Source: Neckera pumila (taxonomy: Eukaryota > Streptophyta > Bryopsida > Hypnales > Neckeraceae). From it: a stretch of DNA of 64,000 nucleotides. Shown here piece after piece: positions 10,490 through 22,675 of the stretch; position 1 is the stretch's first letter, and every line of letters starts with the position of its first letter. The notes under the pieces were generated by a model. It saw only the letters and a program-made list of their open reading frames with translations. It was not told the DNA's origin and made no database searches. The DNA is taken from assembly GCA_963969595.1 (NCBI GenBank), contig OZ018408.1, positions 12,521,823 to 12,585,822 of the forward strand. The letters are read 5' to 3'. The translations under genes were made by a program, and so were the position numbers.

Positions 10490-12775
10490 CTATTTAACTT
10501 TCAAATGATCAAATACAAACATGTCTCATATATACAAACCTTTTTTTTTTTCATCCATCTTAATATTCATAGATTTTTTGTTTAATTCTCTTACAGTTAC
10601 ACATACAATATGAATATTTTCACAACTTCCTTTTGCAAATCTTATTTAGTTCAAGGGATAGAAGTATGTCTAACCTCAAAAACTAACTTTTTTAGTTCAA
10701 AAAATGACTCTTCAAAAACAACTTCAATAAATAAGCAAAATAAAACTCATAAAAAAGCACAATAATTAAAATCTAACATTTTAGATTCAATGGAATTTTT
10801 TTTTGTAAAAGTTACAAGTATTTGATATTATCATAGTCAGTCTACAATTGTTGTTTGTAAATCATCATTGAATTATATTATCCTAAGATGCATTTTATAA
10901 CTCTGCTCCACAATTTTGAAAATTTGGTTTAAGAATACTTTCACCAACTCATAACATTATCCATTGTGACCTTATTAATGGAGTCAAGCATTCATTTGAG
11001 TCTAGTCAAAGAAAGATAATTTGCTATGCCCCAAATTTCAATCCACATTAAATATAATCCAATTCACTGTCAACGTGGTTGTTCTTTGATTCTTTGTCAT
11101 TTGTATCATTCTTTGGCACAAATGAAACAAAATTTCATTGCAAGGGTAAGATACAAAATCGCCAGCCACAAGTGGCCTAGCGGGGGGACACTTGCACCAC
11201 CATCCCTTGTAGAGTTTGAACTGCAGAGGTTAAGTTTTGATTCAAATTATGATTTTGACTTTTGATGACCAGAAATTCATTTTCATCCATCTAATTATTT
11301 TAAGGGATAGATATTGAAAATTATTTAGTTCAAAGAATAGAAATCTATTTTTAGTTCAAAAAATTGCACTTGATAAATAACTTCAATAAATGATCTAGAT
11401 GATAATTTAAAAACATATCGAAATTAGAATTTAGAATTTTAGGCTTGTAAGAAAAATTCTTAAGAAAATAATTGTTCAAATTAATTCAATTCATGCATAA
11501 CACACTTATTATCTTTGTTGCATTTTTGTAGATATTATTTTATTTTTATTTATTTAGTGGCCACTGGGAGAAGAAAAAAGCATGCTTTTGGTTATGGTCA
11601 TTCAAATTTTGGTAATTCTTTTTCCTAGTGGAAAAATGAAATATAAAATAATTATTACATCTTACACTAATTGAATTAACTTGAGTAATATTCAAGTCAT
11701 AATCAATTTAACCTCTAAAATCTTATCTTCCTATGGAGAACAAAATGGATTTTAGATAGGCTCTTACGGTCTCAATTTTTGTTGGGAATTTTTTGTATAT
11801 CTAAAAAAAATAGAAAAATACATTAGCTTTTGGAAAGTATTATTTTAATTTTAAATGATACCTTGAAGCAGAGAATGCTATCTTATGTACAAAATGCAAT
11901 TCACTAGGCAACAAAACAACCCCTCAAAAATTTTAAAGGAAACTTTTGAATCTATTTTTTTTTATAGGTTATAGTTTTATCTACATGGACAAATTTGATT
12001 CATTTGCTTTGGATTAGTGATGTGAAAGTTATCAAGTGTCTTAATTTGTGAGCAATTAAAATATCTTTCTGAAAATAGAATGTATTGGATTTGAATTTGA
12101 ATTCAAAGTTCAAAATTTTCAAAAAAAAAAATTCTACAAGGTTTACCATGCTTGCTAGAACAATTCCATCTGAATTAAAACTAGTAATTGACTATTTTTT
12201 CCTTCAATTTCATACCTATTCCTTCTTAACAAATTCTTAAAGAATGGAAATGAAGTTTTTTTGTTTTTTTTCTTAGACTTTCAATTCAATTTTTTGACAT
12301 AAATTTCTTTTCAATTCAATATTGATAGTGCAAAAAAACATTTTCATCACTTTTAATGCAAATATCTTGTAATTTACACAGTCAAAGTCTGTGAAATTTC
12401 TTCCAAGCATTTTTGTATTATTTTAGTGCAAATCCTATAGTTAAATATACAAAATAAAATAAAATATTCAACTTTTCCTTTGCGCAATAGAATTAGTAAT
12501 TTTGAGTGGATTTTGATTGGAAAAAAAGGCCTCGTGACATTAAGGATTCAAAAAGAGTTTTGAATCATCATTTCAAAAATTATCAATATAATTTAGTTAG
12601 TGTAAAGGTAGGTTCAACGTTTTAGAGCTGATTTATGGATCAATGCATCAAAGTTTGCAACTTTTGTTTGAAAGTCATTCATAAATTATTTGTTTAAGCT
12701 TAACTTTATAACACATCTTTTGATATCTACCCTTGGTCTTGCTTATTGAAAACTTGAGACTTTGTAGTGGAAAAA
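10490..12775. repeat. segment K, copy 1 (of segmental duplication)
   Basis: Matches pieces of 35190-38685 in the same order and orientation: CATGTCTCATATATAC, the GAGTCTAGTCAAAGAAAGA stretch near 11000, TTAACTTGAGTAATATTCAAG near 11680, and TATAACACATCTTTTGATA near 12705. Copy 2 contains an extra 832-bp TTAA-type element (37261-38092) where copy 1 has only AATTCTTAAAGAATGG near 12230. No coding sequence is recognised. AT content is very high. Confidence 0.7.
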
Positions 12776-13066
12776 TAGTCTTGGAAGAATATTTTGGGAT
12801 TGATATATAAATAAAGGTCGTAGATTTTGAATTGTAGATTCCAATTATGTGCTTAGATTTGCCAATGCCATCACCAATATTACTTTTAAACTTTGTAAGG
12901 AAAATTTCTAATTTCGTCTATTTTAAATTACAAGCAAAAAATTATCATTTTTTGAGTAAAGTTTGTTGACGTGGATTTGAAACAAGAATCTCTTTACATG
13001 GTGATTTTTTGAAATTTTTGTGTTCTTAAAATCTAAAGCCTCATTTTTGCAAATCCAGTTTTGGAG
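12776..13066. other. no feature recognised
   Basis: AT-rich sequence between segment K and the first TTAA-type element. No exon, terminal repeat or tandem array was seen. Confidence 0.35.
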
Positions 13067-14375
13067 TTAATCCCTAAACGACCAAACATTGTTTTTAGAC
13101 AACATAGCGATTTTGGGCAACTTACTACAAATATAATTTTTATTTGAAAATCTTACTTAACATGTGTCCAAGGAGTAGATTTAAGGCCCAACAATTTTCA
13201 TTGCTTTTGATTACATGGTTAAAAAGTCATTGCATGATATGTAGTTTTCATTGCTTGGTAGGCGATCCAAGGAGCTCAAAAAAATTCTTTAACCCCTAAA
13301 GGACCAAACACCATTTTTTTGGCAACATAGCAATTTTGGGCAGCTCACTACAAATGGAAATTTTAATTTTTTTCTTTAAAATTTCACTCAAGATGTGCCC
13401 AAGGAATAGCTTCAAGGCCCAACAATTTTCATAATTTTTGACTTTATGGGTAAAAAGTTATTGCATGATATATAATTTTCCATGTTCGGCGGGCAGCCTG
13501 GGTAGCTCAAAAAAATTCTTTAAAAAATACTTTTTTGAAATATTAAAGTTTGAAATAGGTTTTATAGATTTATATATGCATGGAAAGCGTTGAATCATTC
13601 CATTTATTAACAAATCAAAAGTTATGAGGAGTATTAGTTTGAGGGTAGTTATGGAATCTATACTCTAAAATAAACTTTGAAGTCCTTTATCTAACTCAAT
13701 TTTCAATCTTTTTGAAATAAAACAAAAAACATTGGGTGCATATTATTTATTACAACATTACAACTATTGGGATTGGAATTTTTCAATTCCATAATTAAAT
13801 TCTTGACAGTTTAGTATTTTAGGCCATTCTCTACTTCTTCCTACTTACTATTTTTTTCCTATATGTTGTACAATTCCAAATGATTTTAAAATTTTCAAGC
13901 ATGTAGCCAACTTGCCTTGAAGAATGAATTGAAAGAGTAACTACCATTTTGGACATTTTTTCATACAAACGTGACCTTGTGAAGGGCAGCTGCCCGGATT
14001 TTTGCAGTGACTAAAAATGGATTTTTGTCAATTCAAATGCTATTATCTTGCAATCTACATGGTGGGAAATTCTGAAATTTTTTCCAGATCTTCTTAAACC
14101 AATGCACTACTAGATCCTACGGTTACATGTGTTCAAAAATGTTTTTTTTCTAAAATGTGTTACTTGTATTAGAAATGGCAGTTTTGGAGCGGTTTTGGTG
14201 AAAACATAGTAAAAAACCTTTAGGAGTTAAAAATCACTTTTAATCATTTCTAAAAATTTGAAATTAGTTTTAGGGGTTTATGTATACGTGGGAAGCTTTA
14301 AATCATTCCATTTTTATTAATGAAATGAATGTTATGAGGAGTTTTAGTTTGCGGGTAGGTATGGTATTTAAAAAT
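13067..14375 (+). mobile_element. TTAA-type element B1, 3'-truncated, interrupted by B2
   Basis: It starts TTAATCCCTAAACGACCAAAC and runs to 13288, where it is interrupted by B2. It resumes at 14231 (AAATCACTTTTAATC, then the GTGGGAAGCTTTAAATC region) and loses family similarity near 14375. The copy at 34775-35150 breaks at nearly the same point, so both may be one truncated subfamily. Confidence 0.75.
13289..14230 (+). mobile_element. TTAA-flanked non-autonomous element, full copy B2 (942 bp), nested in B1
   Basis: It begins TTAACCCCTAAAGGACCAAA and ends ACCTTTAGGAGTTAA. It is inserted in B1 at the family's own ATTCTTTAAAAAAT site, so TTAA is present once in the empty site (uninterrupted copies) and twice here. 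Internal sequence matches copies A, C and D. Non-coding. Confidence 0.9.
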
Positions 14376-14428
14376 TCCATGTGCATATGGCTCCTGAATT
14401 TGGACTTCTGCAAAAGAAAACGCAAGAT

Positions 14429-14684
14429 GTTAAATCGTGCCATCTATGGTAGGCCCTGCGGGCCGAATTTACCCCGGGGAAAACGCTAGAGTTTTTTGTT
14501 TGCCACACTTTTTGTTTTTTTTCAAAATCTGAATTCATATTTGCAACCAGAGGCCCCAAATTAGCTAGGGTGGCTACTAAGTATTCCTAGACACAGCTCA
14601 AATATAGGGGGCTTCCATTTACTTTTATCCTCAAAAAACCCAAATTTAACCCTGCTGGGCCCACAAAGGATGGCATGATTTAAC
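14429..14684. mobile_element. short element with 16-bp inverted ends, also at TTAA
   Basis: Left end is GTTAAATCGTGCCATC. The right end, on the other strand, reads GTTAAATCATGCCATC (15 of 16 match). Length is about 256 bp, with GC-rich patches GGCCCTGCGGGCCG near the left and CTGCTGGGCCC near the right. TTAA lies at both borders (14430-14433 and 14680-14683), but the ends differ from the CCCCTAAAGG group, so this would be a separate family if TTAA is the target. Confidence 0.6.
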
Positions 14685-14689
14685 GTTTT

Positions 14690-16805
14690 TCAAAGAAAAC
14701 TTCATATGTGGACCACAGGAATCACTCTTCAGATTCTTGAAATCATGATCTCCTTTTACAATTCCAACTGAATCGACCATGACTGGACCTTTGTTATCAT
14801 TGACAATACTAAATTTTAAAACTCACAGTGCGTGAATGGGCATTCATTACATCTTCAGTTTTCCAATTGTTGAAAATGGCCAATGATCAAACCATTTCTT
14901 TGTGTTGAAAACTGGGAGGGTTTATTAGAGAAGTTTTTTTTTATCTAAGGTAAAAGACCCCATTTTGGTCAGAATTAGGAGTGTGCCCTCATGCCATTGC
15001 TGAAATTTTTCAAGTTTTTTTCCACACAAAGATAAGTGTGAGAGACAGTGAGGACATTTGAAAATATAATTTTTGGACCAAGTATGAACTAGTTCTGAAT
15101 TTTTGAAGTGATCAACTTGTAGGGGTCTGTAGGCTACCTCATGACCAACAAAATCTGAATCCAACATGGTCATCTTCCTACCTAATGCAGTCACAACATT
15201 TTTAAACATAGAAAGACCTAAAAATTCAATTTTTATAAAGAATTTTGCACTAAAAAGTTGGAAGTACCTATTGAGGTCACTAATTACTCCATAACTACCA
15301 TGTAAGGCATTGATTGAGGTCTGAAAAACCACAATGAAGTCATTAGATGTCCATCATGGGTCATTTGATTGCAATGGGGTCTTCTACCTTAAACTAGTGT
15401 TGTAAATTGTGATGTGAAAATCTTGCTCGAATCACTGAAACTGATTACCATTTCATTGAGTACTCCTCACATTTTAAAATTGTTGCATGTAAGTTACAGG
15501 CAAATGAGATTCAATGGCATCGAATGGTGACACCAAACCAAATTGTATATTTGTGCAAAATAAAACTTCATACCCCAACAGTTAGAAAAGAGTCTCCCAA
15601 CTTCTAAAGTGGAATCATCCATTAGCGTACCTAACTTGCCGACAAATTTGAAAAGCATATACCTAACTCTCATTTGCTGACTACAGATTTTTGCAGATTT
15701 TAGTTTTGGGTCCACATATGTGACAATTTCAGTGGTCTAGTGGTCTAGGGAGCTGCCACTTTGAAAAATCATAGAGTTTATGTACTACAATTGGAAAATC
15801 TATTTTTTTTAAATACTCATGAGTTTCACTCGCAAATACTACAAAAATATTATTTTTAAGAAAAGGTGCCTCCAACTATACTAAATTGCTTGATGTTGAC
15901 AGTTTTGGGTGTTTTTACTTTATCAAAGGTATGAAGTGTAAGTGTCACTTGTACGAACTCTTCAAAGTCAATCATGGGACCTTAGGTGAACCGATTCTTC
16001 ATTTACGGCACCAACTTATTGGTTGGAGTTCCTCTCTCTTTGGGCCAACAATGAACATTTCTATGAGGCTCTATAGAGGTTAAACAAAGAACTGCAATGG
16101 TGTGGCTACAAATTTTGCAGCAAAATTTTACTTAAACTTTTTGTATGGTTTCGTATTTGGCATGTTGTAAGTATGTGGTCACCGACCTAATTTTCAATGT
16201 CGCCCCTTGCAAATTACCATTAGATCTCTTAGGAACCTTTCAACAAATTTCTAAGAGCACCGCCACCGTAGCCACTTGAAACAGGGGCGCCAAGTTAATT
16301 ATGGCCAGTGGATTGATCGAGTGGGGACTCTCTCTTCTTCCTCTTCCCCACGCCGGTGCGGGATTGGTACACAACATCACTCTCATGCACAACATCCAAG
16401 CTTCTGACTAGCCTTTGATTGGTGACTTTTATGATCCACCATAGAAAACTGTGTTAGATTACATTGTTTGTACCTCAAAGCACATGTCAAAGCACATAAC
16501 ACGTCATACGTGGGACACTTTATTGGGCTGTTTGCTCTTCAAAATTTGAAGTGGCCGGGCTTTTTTGGCAAGTCCGTAGGCTTGCTATGGAGCAACATTC
16601 TTTGCTTGATACGCTAGTTGAACAAGTTGCCCCTCTTTTGCAAATTGTGGTGGCAATGCTCTAAGCAATGGAAAATGCAGTACCTTCAATGTGCCTTGAC
16701 AGGAGACAGTCAAGAATGCATTGAAGCATCTCATTGCAAAACATGACATCAATCAGTTCCATGTATTTACTGCTAGTATTGAGCATCACAACATCCAAAA
16801 AAAAT
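14690..16805. repeat. segment M, copy 1: decayed gene-like block
   Basis: Matches 41345-42215 in order and orientation, starting at TGGACCACAGGAATCACTC. On the plus strand it holds coding remnants shared by both copies. One is EHFYEAL-stop-RLNKELQW and onward to WHVV followed by GTAAGT (about 16045-16175). Another is VKNALKHLIAKHDIN..VFTASIEHHN (about 16707-16795). Stops and changes differ between copies, so both look like pseudogene pieces of one unrecognised gene. The element at 14946-15391 interrupts this copy and is absent from the other. Confidence 0.6.
14946..15391. mobile_element. TA-flanked MITE, family H copy 1 (446 bp)
   Basis: The inverted ends are TAAGGTAAAAGACCCCATT on the left and TAAGGTAGAAGACCCCATT on the right (18 of 19 match). 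Both borders read TA, consistent with a Tc1/mariner/pogo TA duplication. The body, with GTGTGCCCTCATGCCATTGC, closely matches 30444-30888 and, reversed, part of 43305-43800. No coding capacity. Confidence 0.75.
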
Positions 16806-18373
16806 GAAATCCAAGATAAAACTTAAGGCCTATTCTCACCTGGCCTCTTCTCACCTAGCGTTTAGTAATAGCGGTTATAAAATTATAATACCTTCATCAA
16901 AGATGGAAAGGTGCAAGTTTTATAGAAACATTTGTTTTGAGTTGGTTTGGCATTTATTTGGCATAATTAGAGTCATCTTAAGTTTTCAATCGTCAATTAT
17001 TTTGGTATTGAGTGCTTATGTATATCCAAAGTTAACAAATTAATGTTACAATTTATTGATTCCTATCATTGTGACCGTGATTGTGACCCCACTTAGGAAA
17101 ACAAAACAATCGCTTGCAATGCTTGCAATGTTATGCAATTGCTTACATCTTCTTGCATTATGAAAGACCATTGTGAGTGCTAATGAATCTACAAAATCAA
17201 AAGAATGAACCACTTGTAGAAAATCAATGATATGTAAAAACTTAGTCAATGACTAGTTGTCTAGAATAACCGAATAGTGATTGCAGGTCCTAGTATTGGA
17301 TGTTCGACCTGTAGACCCCAAGTCAAGAGTTACGGAGCAATCATTCAACATGTGGGTGGATGGCAACGGGATGAAATCCACCACCAAAAGGAGACAATGA
17401 ACATTTTCCGCTGAACACTCCGCGACGGAAAGATCTCGTGGCACGATCTTAGTCATATCTTTATAGCGTAGCAAGTTGGCTTTCATAGGTAAATGACTAG
17501 TGAAAGACTAGGTTTTTCCTAAGGCAGTGGATAGCGTGTAATTTTTCGGATTTTGTTTTTGGGATCATTATAATTGAGGGATTGAAATATTCATCTGTGG
17601 CCGCGGTCGTGCAGTCATTCCATTGATGACTGTGCTGATTTCAAGTAGTTATTTAGTAGTTATGATGGCAGATTTGTGTGATTGTAGAATTACTGTTGTC
17701 GAGTCATTATAAAGTCATTTCTTAAAAACAAAGGCACTTGAAGATCATTGGATCACATGGACAACTGAAATAGAGAGATCAGATGGATGGATTAGGTGGA
17801 CAAATCAGATTGCTTCTTTTTTGAGTGGCTTAGATGGATGGATGAAATTGTATCTTGGCGACAAAATGGATAGCGTAGATTGAATTTCAACAACAAATGG
17901 ACAGTTTAGATTTTAAGTTAGCTGCCACATTTTTAGTCATCCGCCACCACCTTAGTGTATTTTCTTCTTCCTTCTTCCTTATAAATATCTTCTCATTTTC
18001 TCTTCTTGTTTTTTCTCCAATTTTTCTAAGTTATGGGTACATTCACATTCTTCTTTTTGTTGTGTTGTTTTCTTATGCTGTTGTTTTCTTGTGTTGTTAT
18101 ATTGTTGTTTTGTTCTAGTTCTTGTTCTATTGTTATACTGTGTTGTTGATTAATTTTTGTTGCTATTTAGTTTGTTGTTGTCCTGCTGTTTAGTTTTGTT
18201 GTTGTTCTACCATTTGTTGCTATATAACATTTTTGTAGGAAAGTTATTGTGTTGTTTTGCTCATTTATGGTTTGCCCACTTGTAGTTTGCTCATTTGATG
18301 GTTTATTCATTTGTGGTTTGCTCATTTCTTGATTGTTCATTTGTGGTTTGTTCAGTTGTTGTTGTTTTGCAGT
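16806..18373. other. no gene recognised; TTG-rich right part
   Basis: Nothing convincing to about 17880. A GC-richer patch at 17270-17480 has no frame resembling a family. From about 17890 the plus strand becomes T-rich with many TTG and TGTT words, leading into the minisatellite at 18374. Confidence 0.35.
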
Positions 18374-18545
18374 CTTGTTGCTATCCTATAGTTTTGTTGC
18401 TCTCCTGCAGTTTTGTTGTTGTCCTACAGTTTTGTTGTTGTCCTGCAGTTTTGTTGTTATCCTGCAGTTTTGTTGTTGTCCTGCAGTTTTGTTGTTATCC
18501 TGCAGTTTTGTTGTTGTCCTGCAATTTTATTGCTATTCTATAGTT
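18374..18545. repeat. minisatellite with 19-bp unit, about nine copies
   Basis: The unit CCTGCAGTTTTGTTGTTGT repeats every 19 bp (anchors at 18423, 18442, 18461, 18480). Since 19 is not a multiple of three and the unit lacks stops, all three plus-strand frames stay open and encode the same cyclic Cys/Leu/Val-rich peptide. The apparent overlapping reading frames here are products of the repeat, not genes. Confidence 0.9.
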
Positions 18546-19695
18546 TTGTAGAAAAGTTGTTGTGCTATTTTGTTCATTTGTTGGTTGTTCCAATATAGTG
18601 ACCAAAAGCATTAGATATTACTGTATAATTTTGTGCATACAAAAAAAGCTCCAAAATGACTGCAAATTGACCTCCACAATCATTTTTCATTACCATTGAA
18701 TTGCTAAATTGATTGAAAGAGCACTACAAAATGACTAGGTTCCAACTCTGTCTGCAATACCCCAAACAAAATAACCTTGCCTAAACCCTCCTTGTATAAG
18801 GAATAACTACGGCGTGACTCTCTTATAACTAAGCAAAACATTTATATTTTTACAAAAATTGCGTCCCAAACTCTAATCCACAACCAATCATACACTGACA
18901 CTCAATGCTCAACGGTCTCTACAAAACTTCGAAAATGACTTCTCAAAGTCTAAAAAATGACCAATAAATGATTTTTTTGGTTCAAAAATGTGCCTAATAC
19001 ATGACTTCACAATGTCGGCCAAGTTGTGCCAGGCTTTTGCAACATAGTCATTCCATGCGTCACTAAATTGCCCTATGCACTTTCTAAACCCTGTTTATTG
19101 ACGTGGCATATCTTCTCAGTTGTCCAGGTCCTAAACCATGTCAGATTTTCAAGGTGATGAATTTTCTAGCACCTTTGTCCGGAATGACTAAAAAGTCCTA
19201 AATAACTCGTCCACAATGACTTCAGCCTTCAAATGGTCCATTCAATCATTCAACAATCAACTGTATCCTGAATAACTTGAATCTAGTCATAGTGGCTAGT
19301 TATTTGTAGCCCCTTTTCTATTAGTGAAATTATGTAACAATTGTTTCCAATTTAGGAGAGTTATGAACAGTCCCAAACTTTTCTCCAATAAGCACCGCTC
19401 ATAATCCTTGCCAAATCTACATCTGCCTAAATTTGGCAATTATAAAGGAATGATGGTATGCACACCTACTGGAAAAATCACGTACCATTGCATTCAAAGA
19501 ATGCTTGCTAAGTCTGGATGTAAATGTACCTTTAGATAGTGCTAAATAATTGAACATTAAGCTGATCTAATCCATGCCAATTGCAATGGATCCTAGAACC
19601 TTAAACTATCTCAAGGTTTATTCTCTACGCTTAAAAATTGATATTTTTGAGCTTTGACAAGTAGGCGTCTGTTGAAAGCTTTTAGTGGTGGTTGA
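18546..19695. other. possible CACTA-like remnant, then segment matching 42.5-42.8 kb
   Basis: A possible left end CACTACAAAATGACTAGG lies at 18722. A possible right end, CACTAATAGAAAAGGGG on the other strand, lies at about 19326. Their flanking triplets differ, so this is a weak call. From about 19540, AAGCTGATCTAATCCATGCC and what follows to about 19690 matches 42622-42765, making it the last collinear segment of the duplication. Confidence 0.3.
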
Positions 19696-20790
19696 TGTCG
19701 CAACACAAGGCAAGCAAATTCCCAGTTATACTACCAAAAACAACTCTAAAGCATAACAAAGTGACTCTAAAGATCGAATCCGCAAGATTTTGTGAAGTAT
19801 CTCGCCTTATTATCTAAGCTCAGTCGGTACTTATATTTCCTTTTCCGGTCCTAACACCACAACCGGAAACACAACAACACCAAAAACTACAATCAGATCC
19901 TCTTCCTCTTTCTTGATCTGGCCAACTATCCGATTTGGTTTGATCAACTCCTATTCACTCTTATTCTCATCCGGTTTAGTTTTACCTCTGTTTCACCATC
20001 AAAGAATTTGCCGCTTGCTTTTGAAAGTGGTAGGCCCGCCACTCCTTCCGTGACTTACAATGGCTGAAGACCCACTTTTCTACTCTCCAATCTCCTACAC
20101 TAATCCGGATCCGGTTTGATCCTTCACAGCAACCCAGAGAACTCTCCGGATCACAGGTCACACAAAGACCCCCAGTACGATCCTCTCATACTACAACGAC
20201 CTTAGCGCCAGGTTCCGTCTGTACAAAGTCAGGTGGTTACAAGTGTACCCGTTCGTTCCAACATCGACTAAAGCTCTTCCATTTACCAACTAAGGCAGTA
20301 AGATCTCTCAGGAAATTGGACACTCGATCGGATTTCTCACCCAAGAGTTCTAGCGCGACTAAGGAATCCTTCCCTATCCGCCTAGCCTAACAACGGTTGT
20401 CTCGCCCGGAAACCTAAGCCTTAGAAGTGCTAAGGAATTGAAATCCACTCCCAACTTTTTCACAACCCGCTCACTTGCATATAAGATCAAAACAAGAACA
20501 CCAAAGGGAGAAAGCACACCCAAACCAATGTGCGCCTTCCTAACTCCTCACCACACAGCTTTACCACACACGGGAGAGACACACAACAAAAAGCCAATAG
20601 AAGACACAAACAAAATTTGGGCAAAAAGACTCGCAGCTCCCAAGCAGGAGCTGACTTATATACAACTTGATTTACAAAGACAAAAAGGCCCCCAAAAATC
20701 CGCGCGGAAATTTCGGGTCCAATCCTAACCGACCAGACCCGATCAACATCCGATCCGGTCCTACCTATCTTACAAAAAGTACATTCCTAC

Positions 20791-22395
20791 CTACTCTGCA
20801 ATTCCCCCACTCAATATAGGACTCTTGAGTTCCGCGGGCAGTTGGTTGAAAACCTCGGTCAAGTTCCTGCTCCGCTCCACGGTAGTAGGATCCGGAAAAT
20901 TTGATCCAGGCCCAGGCCTCCGTTGACTCTTCTTTGACTCGGGAATCCGATCTTTGGGCTCCCTCGGATTCGATCTTCCTGCTGCAAACGATTCCGGCAG
21001 CGCGGGGTCCAAAAGCTGGATCTCCCAGAAGTACATGGACCCATTCAGCTTCTGGCTGCTGATGTCCATCCGATCAGTTGCCTCCTTGGCCGCCACCATT
21101 GCCGCTTCCACCCAATCGGTAAAGTCGGTCAAGATCTGAACTATTCAGGAACCGGATACTTTCTTCTCTTCATGTACACTTTTGTCAAATAATTCCGCCT
21201 TGACAGCGGCGGATCCGGACTCTTCGAGCGTGGCTTTCACCATTTTGGCCACCTTCCGGGTTGCGTCCGCCATTTCCCGGACTGCGGTCTTATCTTCTTT
21301 GAAGGCAACCATCTCTGCCTTCAAAGTGTTGACTTCCTCCTGAAGCCGACAAATCTCTGCCTCTTGCTTCCGGTGCTCATTCCGATTGGAGATATGCTGT
21401 GCTACCTTACCCGGTAGTCTGCTGTCTCCCGGCGCACCCACCAACTCTCCGATACTAGTGAAGGTCTTCCTCTTGATCTCCCAATCTGCTCGTATTCCGC
21501 AGAAGATAATGGTCAGCTGATTGAACGGATCATATGGGTCTTCGGCCTCCGGCATCTCCACTTCCGGTCCTTGTTCAGGAGTAGACCGGTTGGTAGGAAG
21601 GGTTCCTATCTTATGAGGAGGCGTTGTCTTCATCCGCTTCCTTGTCCTGAGGTGCTCCTCCTCATCTTCTTCTTCTGTCTCGGATTTGGATCCGGTTACG
21701 TCCTCTGGTTTGTCATCCGAACCCGACTCCCTATACTTCAAGATGGATTCCTAAATGTTCCACGTCTTCTCCTCTGTGTCGATGAGGAGTTAGTTGTGCT
21801 GATAGAGGTGAAAGAGATAGGGACTCAAAGGAGTGGCCCTACTCTTTCCAACTCTCGTCACAAGTTGGGACACCAGATCACAAAAGATTCAGACCCCACT
21901 TAGGGCTCTAAAAATGGTGTTGCCGATGGTCATCGTCACCCTCGTTGGCTTCTCCGAGTGGATGATCGGGACCAGGAATTGGAGAAGGCGGAGGTGCCGG
22001 TCGTTTATGCAATCCGCGACCGCATACCCGTCCTTGCTGCTCAGCTCTCCATGAAACTTATCATGGATGAACTCCACCCTCCGTGCCGCCATGCCGGAAC
22101 CTCCTAACCGGAAGTTGTAGACCTCTCTCTACCTCTTTTCTTCCCACTCGATTGGGCGCCCCCGGACAGTATTGTCAAATTGATTCAACAGTTTTTCCTT
22201 GAGCTCTCTCACCATCCGTTCCTCCCTAACCCCCCAGGGTTTATCCATCAATGCCAAATAGCCCATTGCATTGAGATCCTTCATGAGCTCAGTCCTCGCC
22301 GATTCCTCGGAAGAGATGACCGAAACTACTTTCCGAAGCTGAATATTGGAGGAGGAACTAGGCGCTCCCGGTCTGCTCTTACGAAGTTGAGGCAT
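20791..22395 (-). pseudogene. 535-codon retroelement-associated reading frame with five stops
   Basis: One frame can be read from ATG at 22395-22393 (MPQLRKSRPG) to a stop at 20791. It is broken by TAG at 22131, TGA at 21891, TAA at 21792, TAG at 21753 and TGA at 21147, with no frameshift. It passes through ELMKDLNAMGYLALMDKPWG, VEFIHDKFHGELSSKDGY, an acidic stretch with a Lys/Arg cluster (TRKRMK), ADWEIKRKTFTSIGELVGAP, then a coiled coil (ICRLQEEVNTLKAEM). I do not recognise a catalytic domain. The layout suits a structural, gag-like or element-specific protein; this is inference. Each stop is one C-to-T or G-to-A change from a common sense codon, consistent with methylation-driven decay. 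Confidence 0.6.
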
Positions 22396-22665
22396 GGACA
22401 CGGACTTGCTAGCTGGACCCTTTCCGGTCGCTACCTCACTCTCTCCTAGCCGCACGTCCCGTTCCTCACTTTCTCTTGTCCGATCTCAACCGGAAGACAA
22501 CACAAACCTGCAGCCCACACAAGATCGACCTCTCTTGCACTTTGACGCACTCGTCTTGAAGTTTCCACTCACACAACGACTCTGGCGCAAACGAAGGCAT
22601 TAAAGCGCTCAAGGTCAGCTCCAAAACTTGAGGGAAGTATAGGAGTGAAAAGGAGGACGACCAGC

Positions 22666-22675
22666 CTTTATATAG
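22666..22675 (-). promoter_or_regulatory. TATA box of the 3.25-kb element
   Basis: On the minus strand the sequence reads ACTATATAAAGGCTGG, a strong plant TATA match. It lies about 270 bp inside the element's 5' end and about 270 bp upstream of the first ATG of the decayed frame, as expected for an LTR-type promoter. Confidence 0.6.

Noticed and set aside
11160..11225. Possible SINE or tRNA with A-box GTGGCCTAGCGG and B-box-like GAGTTTGAACT
   Set aside because: The B-box part is also present in the paralogous block at about 36150 as ordinary K sequence, and no tRNA fold or target duplication was found.
18295..18598. Overlapping Cys/Leu/Val-rich reading frames
   Set aside because: They arise from the 19-bp minisatellite, which is open in every frame.
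20438..20728. 96-aa plus-strand frame in the 3.25-kb element
   Set aside because: It lies opposite the element's orientation, has no motif, and looks like a chance frame in GC-richer DNA.
21571..21903. Plus-strand frame of 110 aa
   Set aside because: It is antisense to the decayed element frame, which is continuous over 535 codons.
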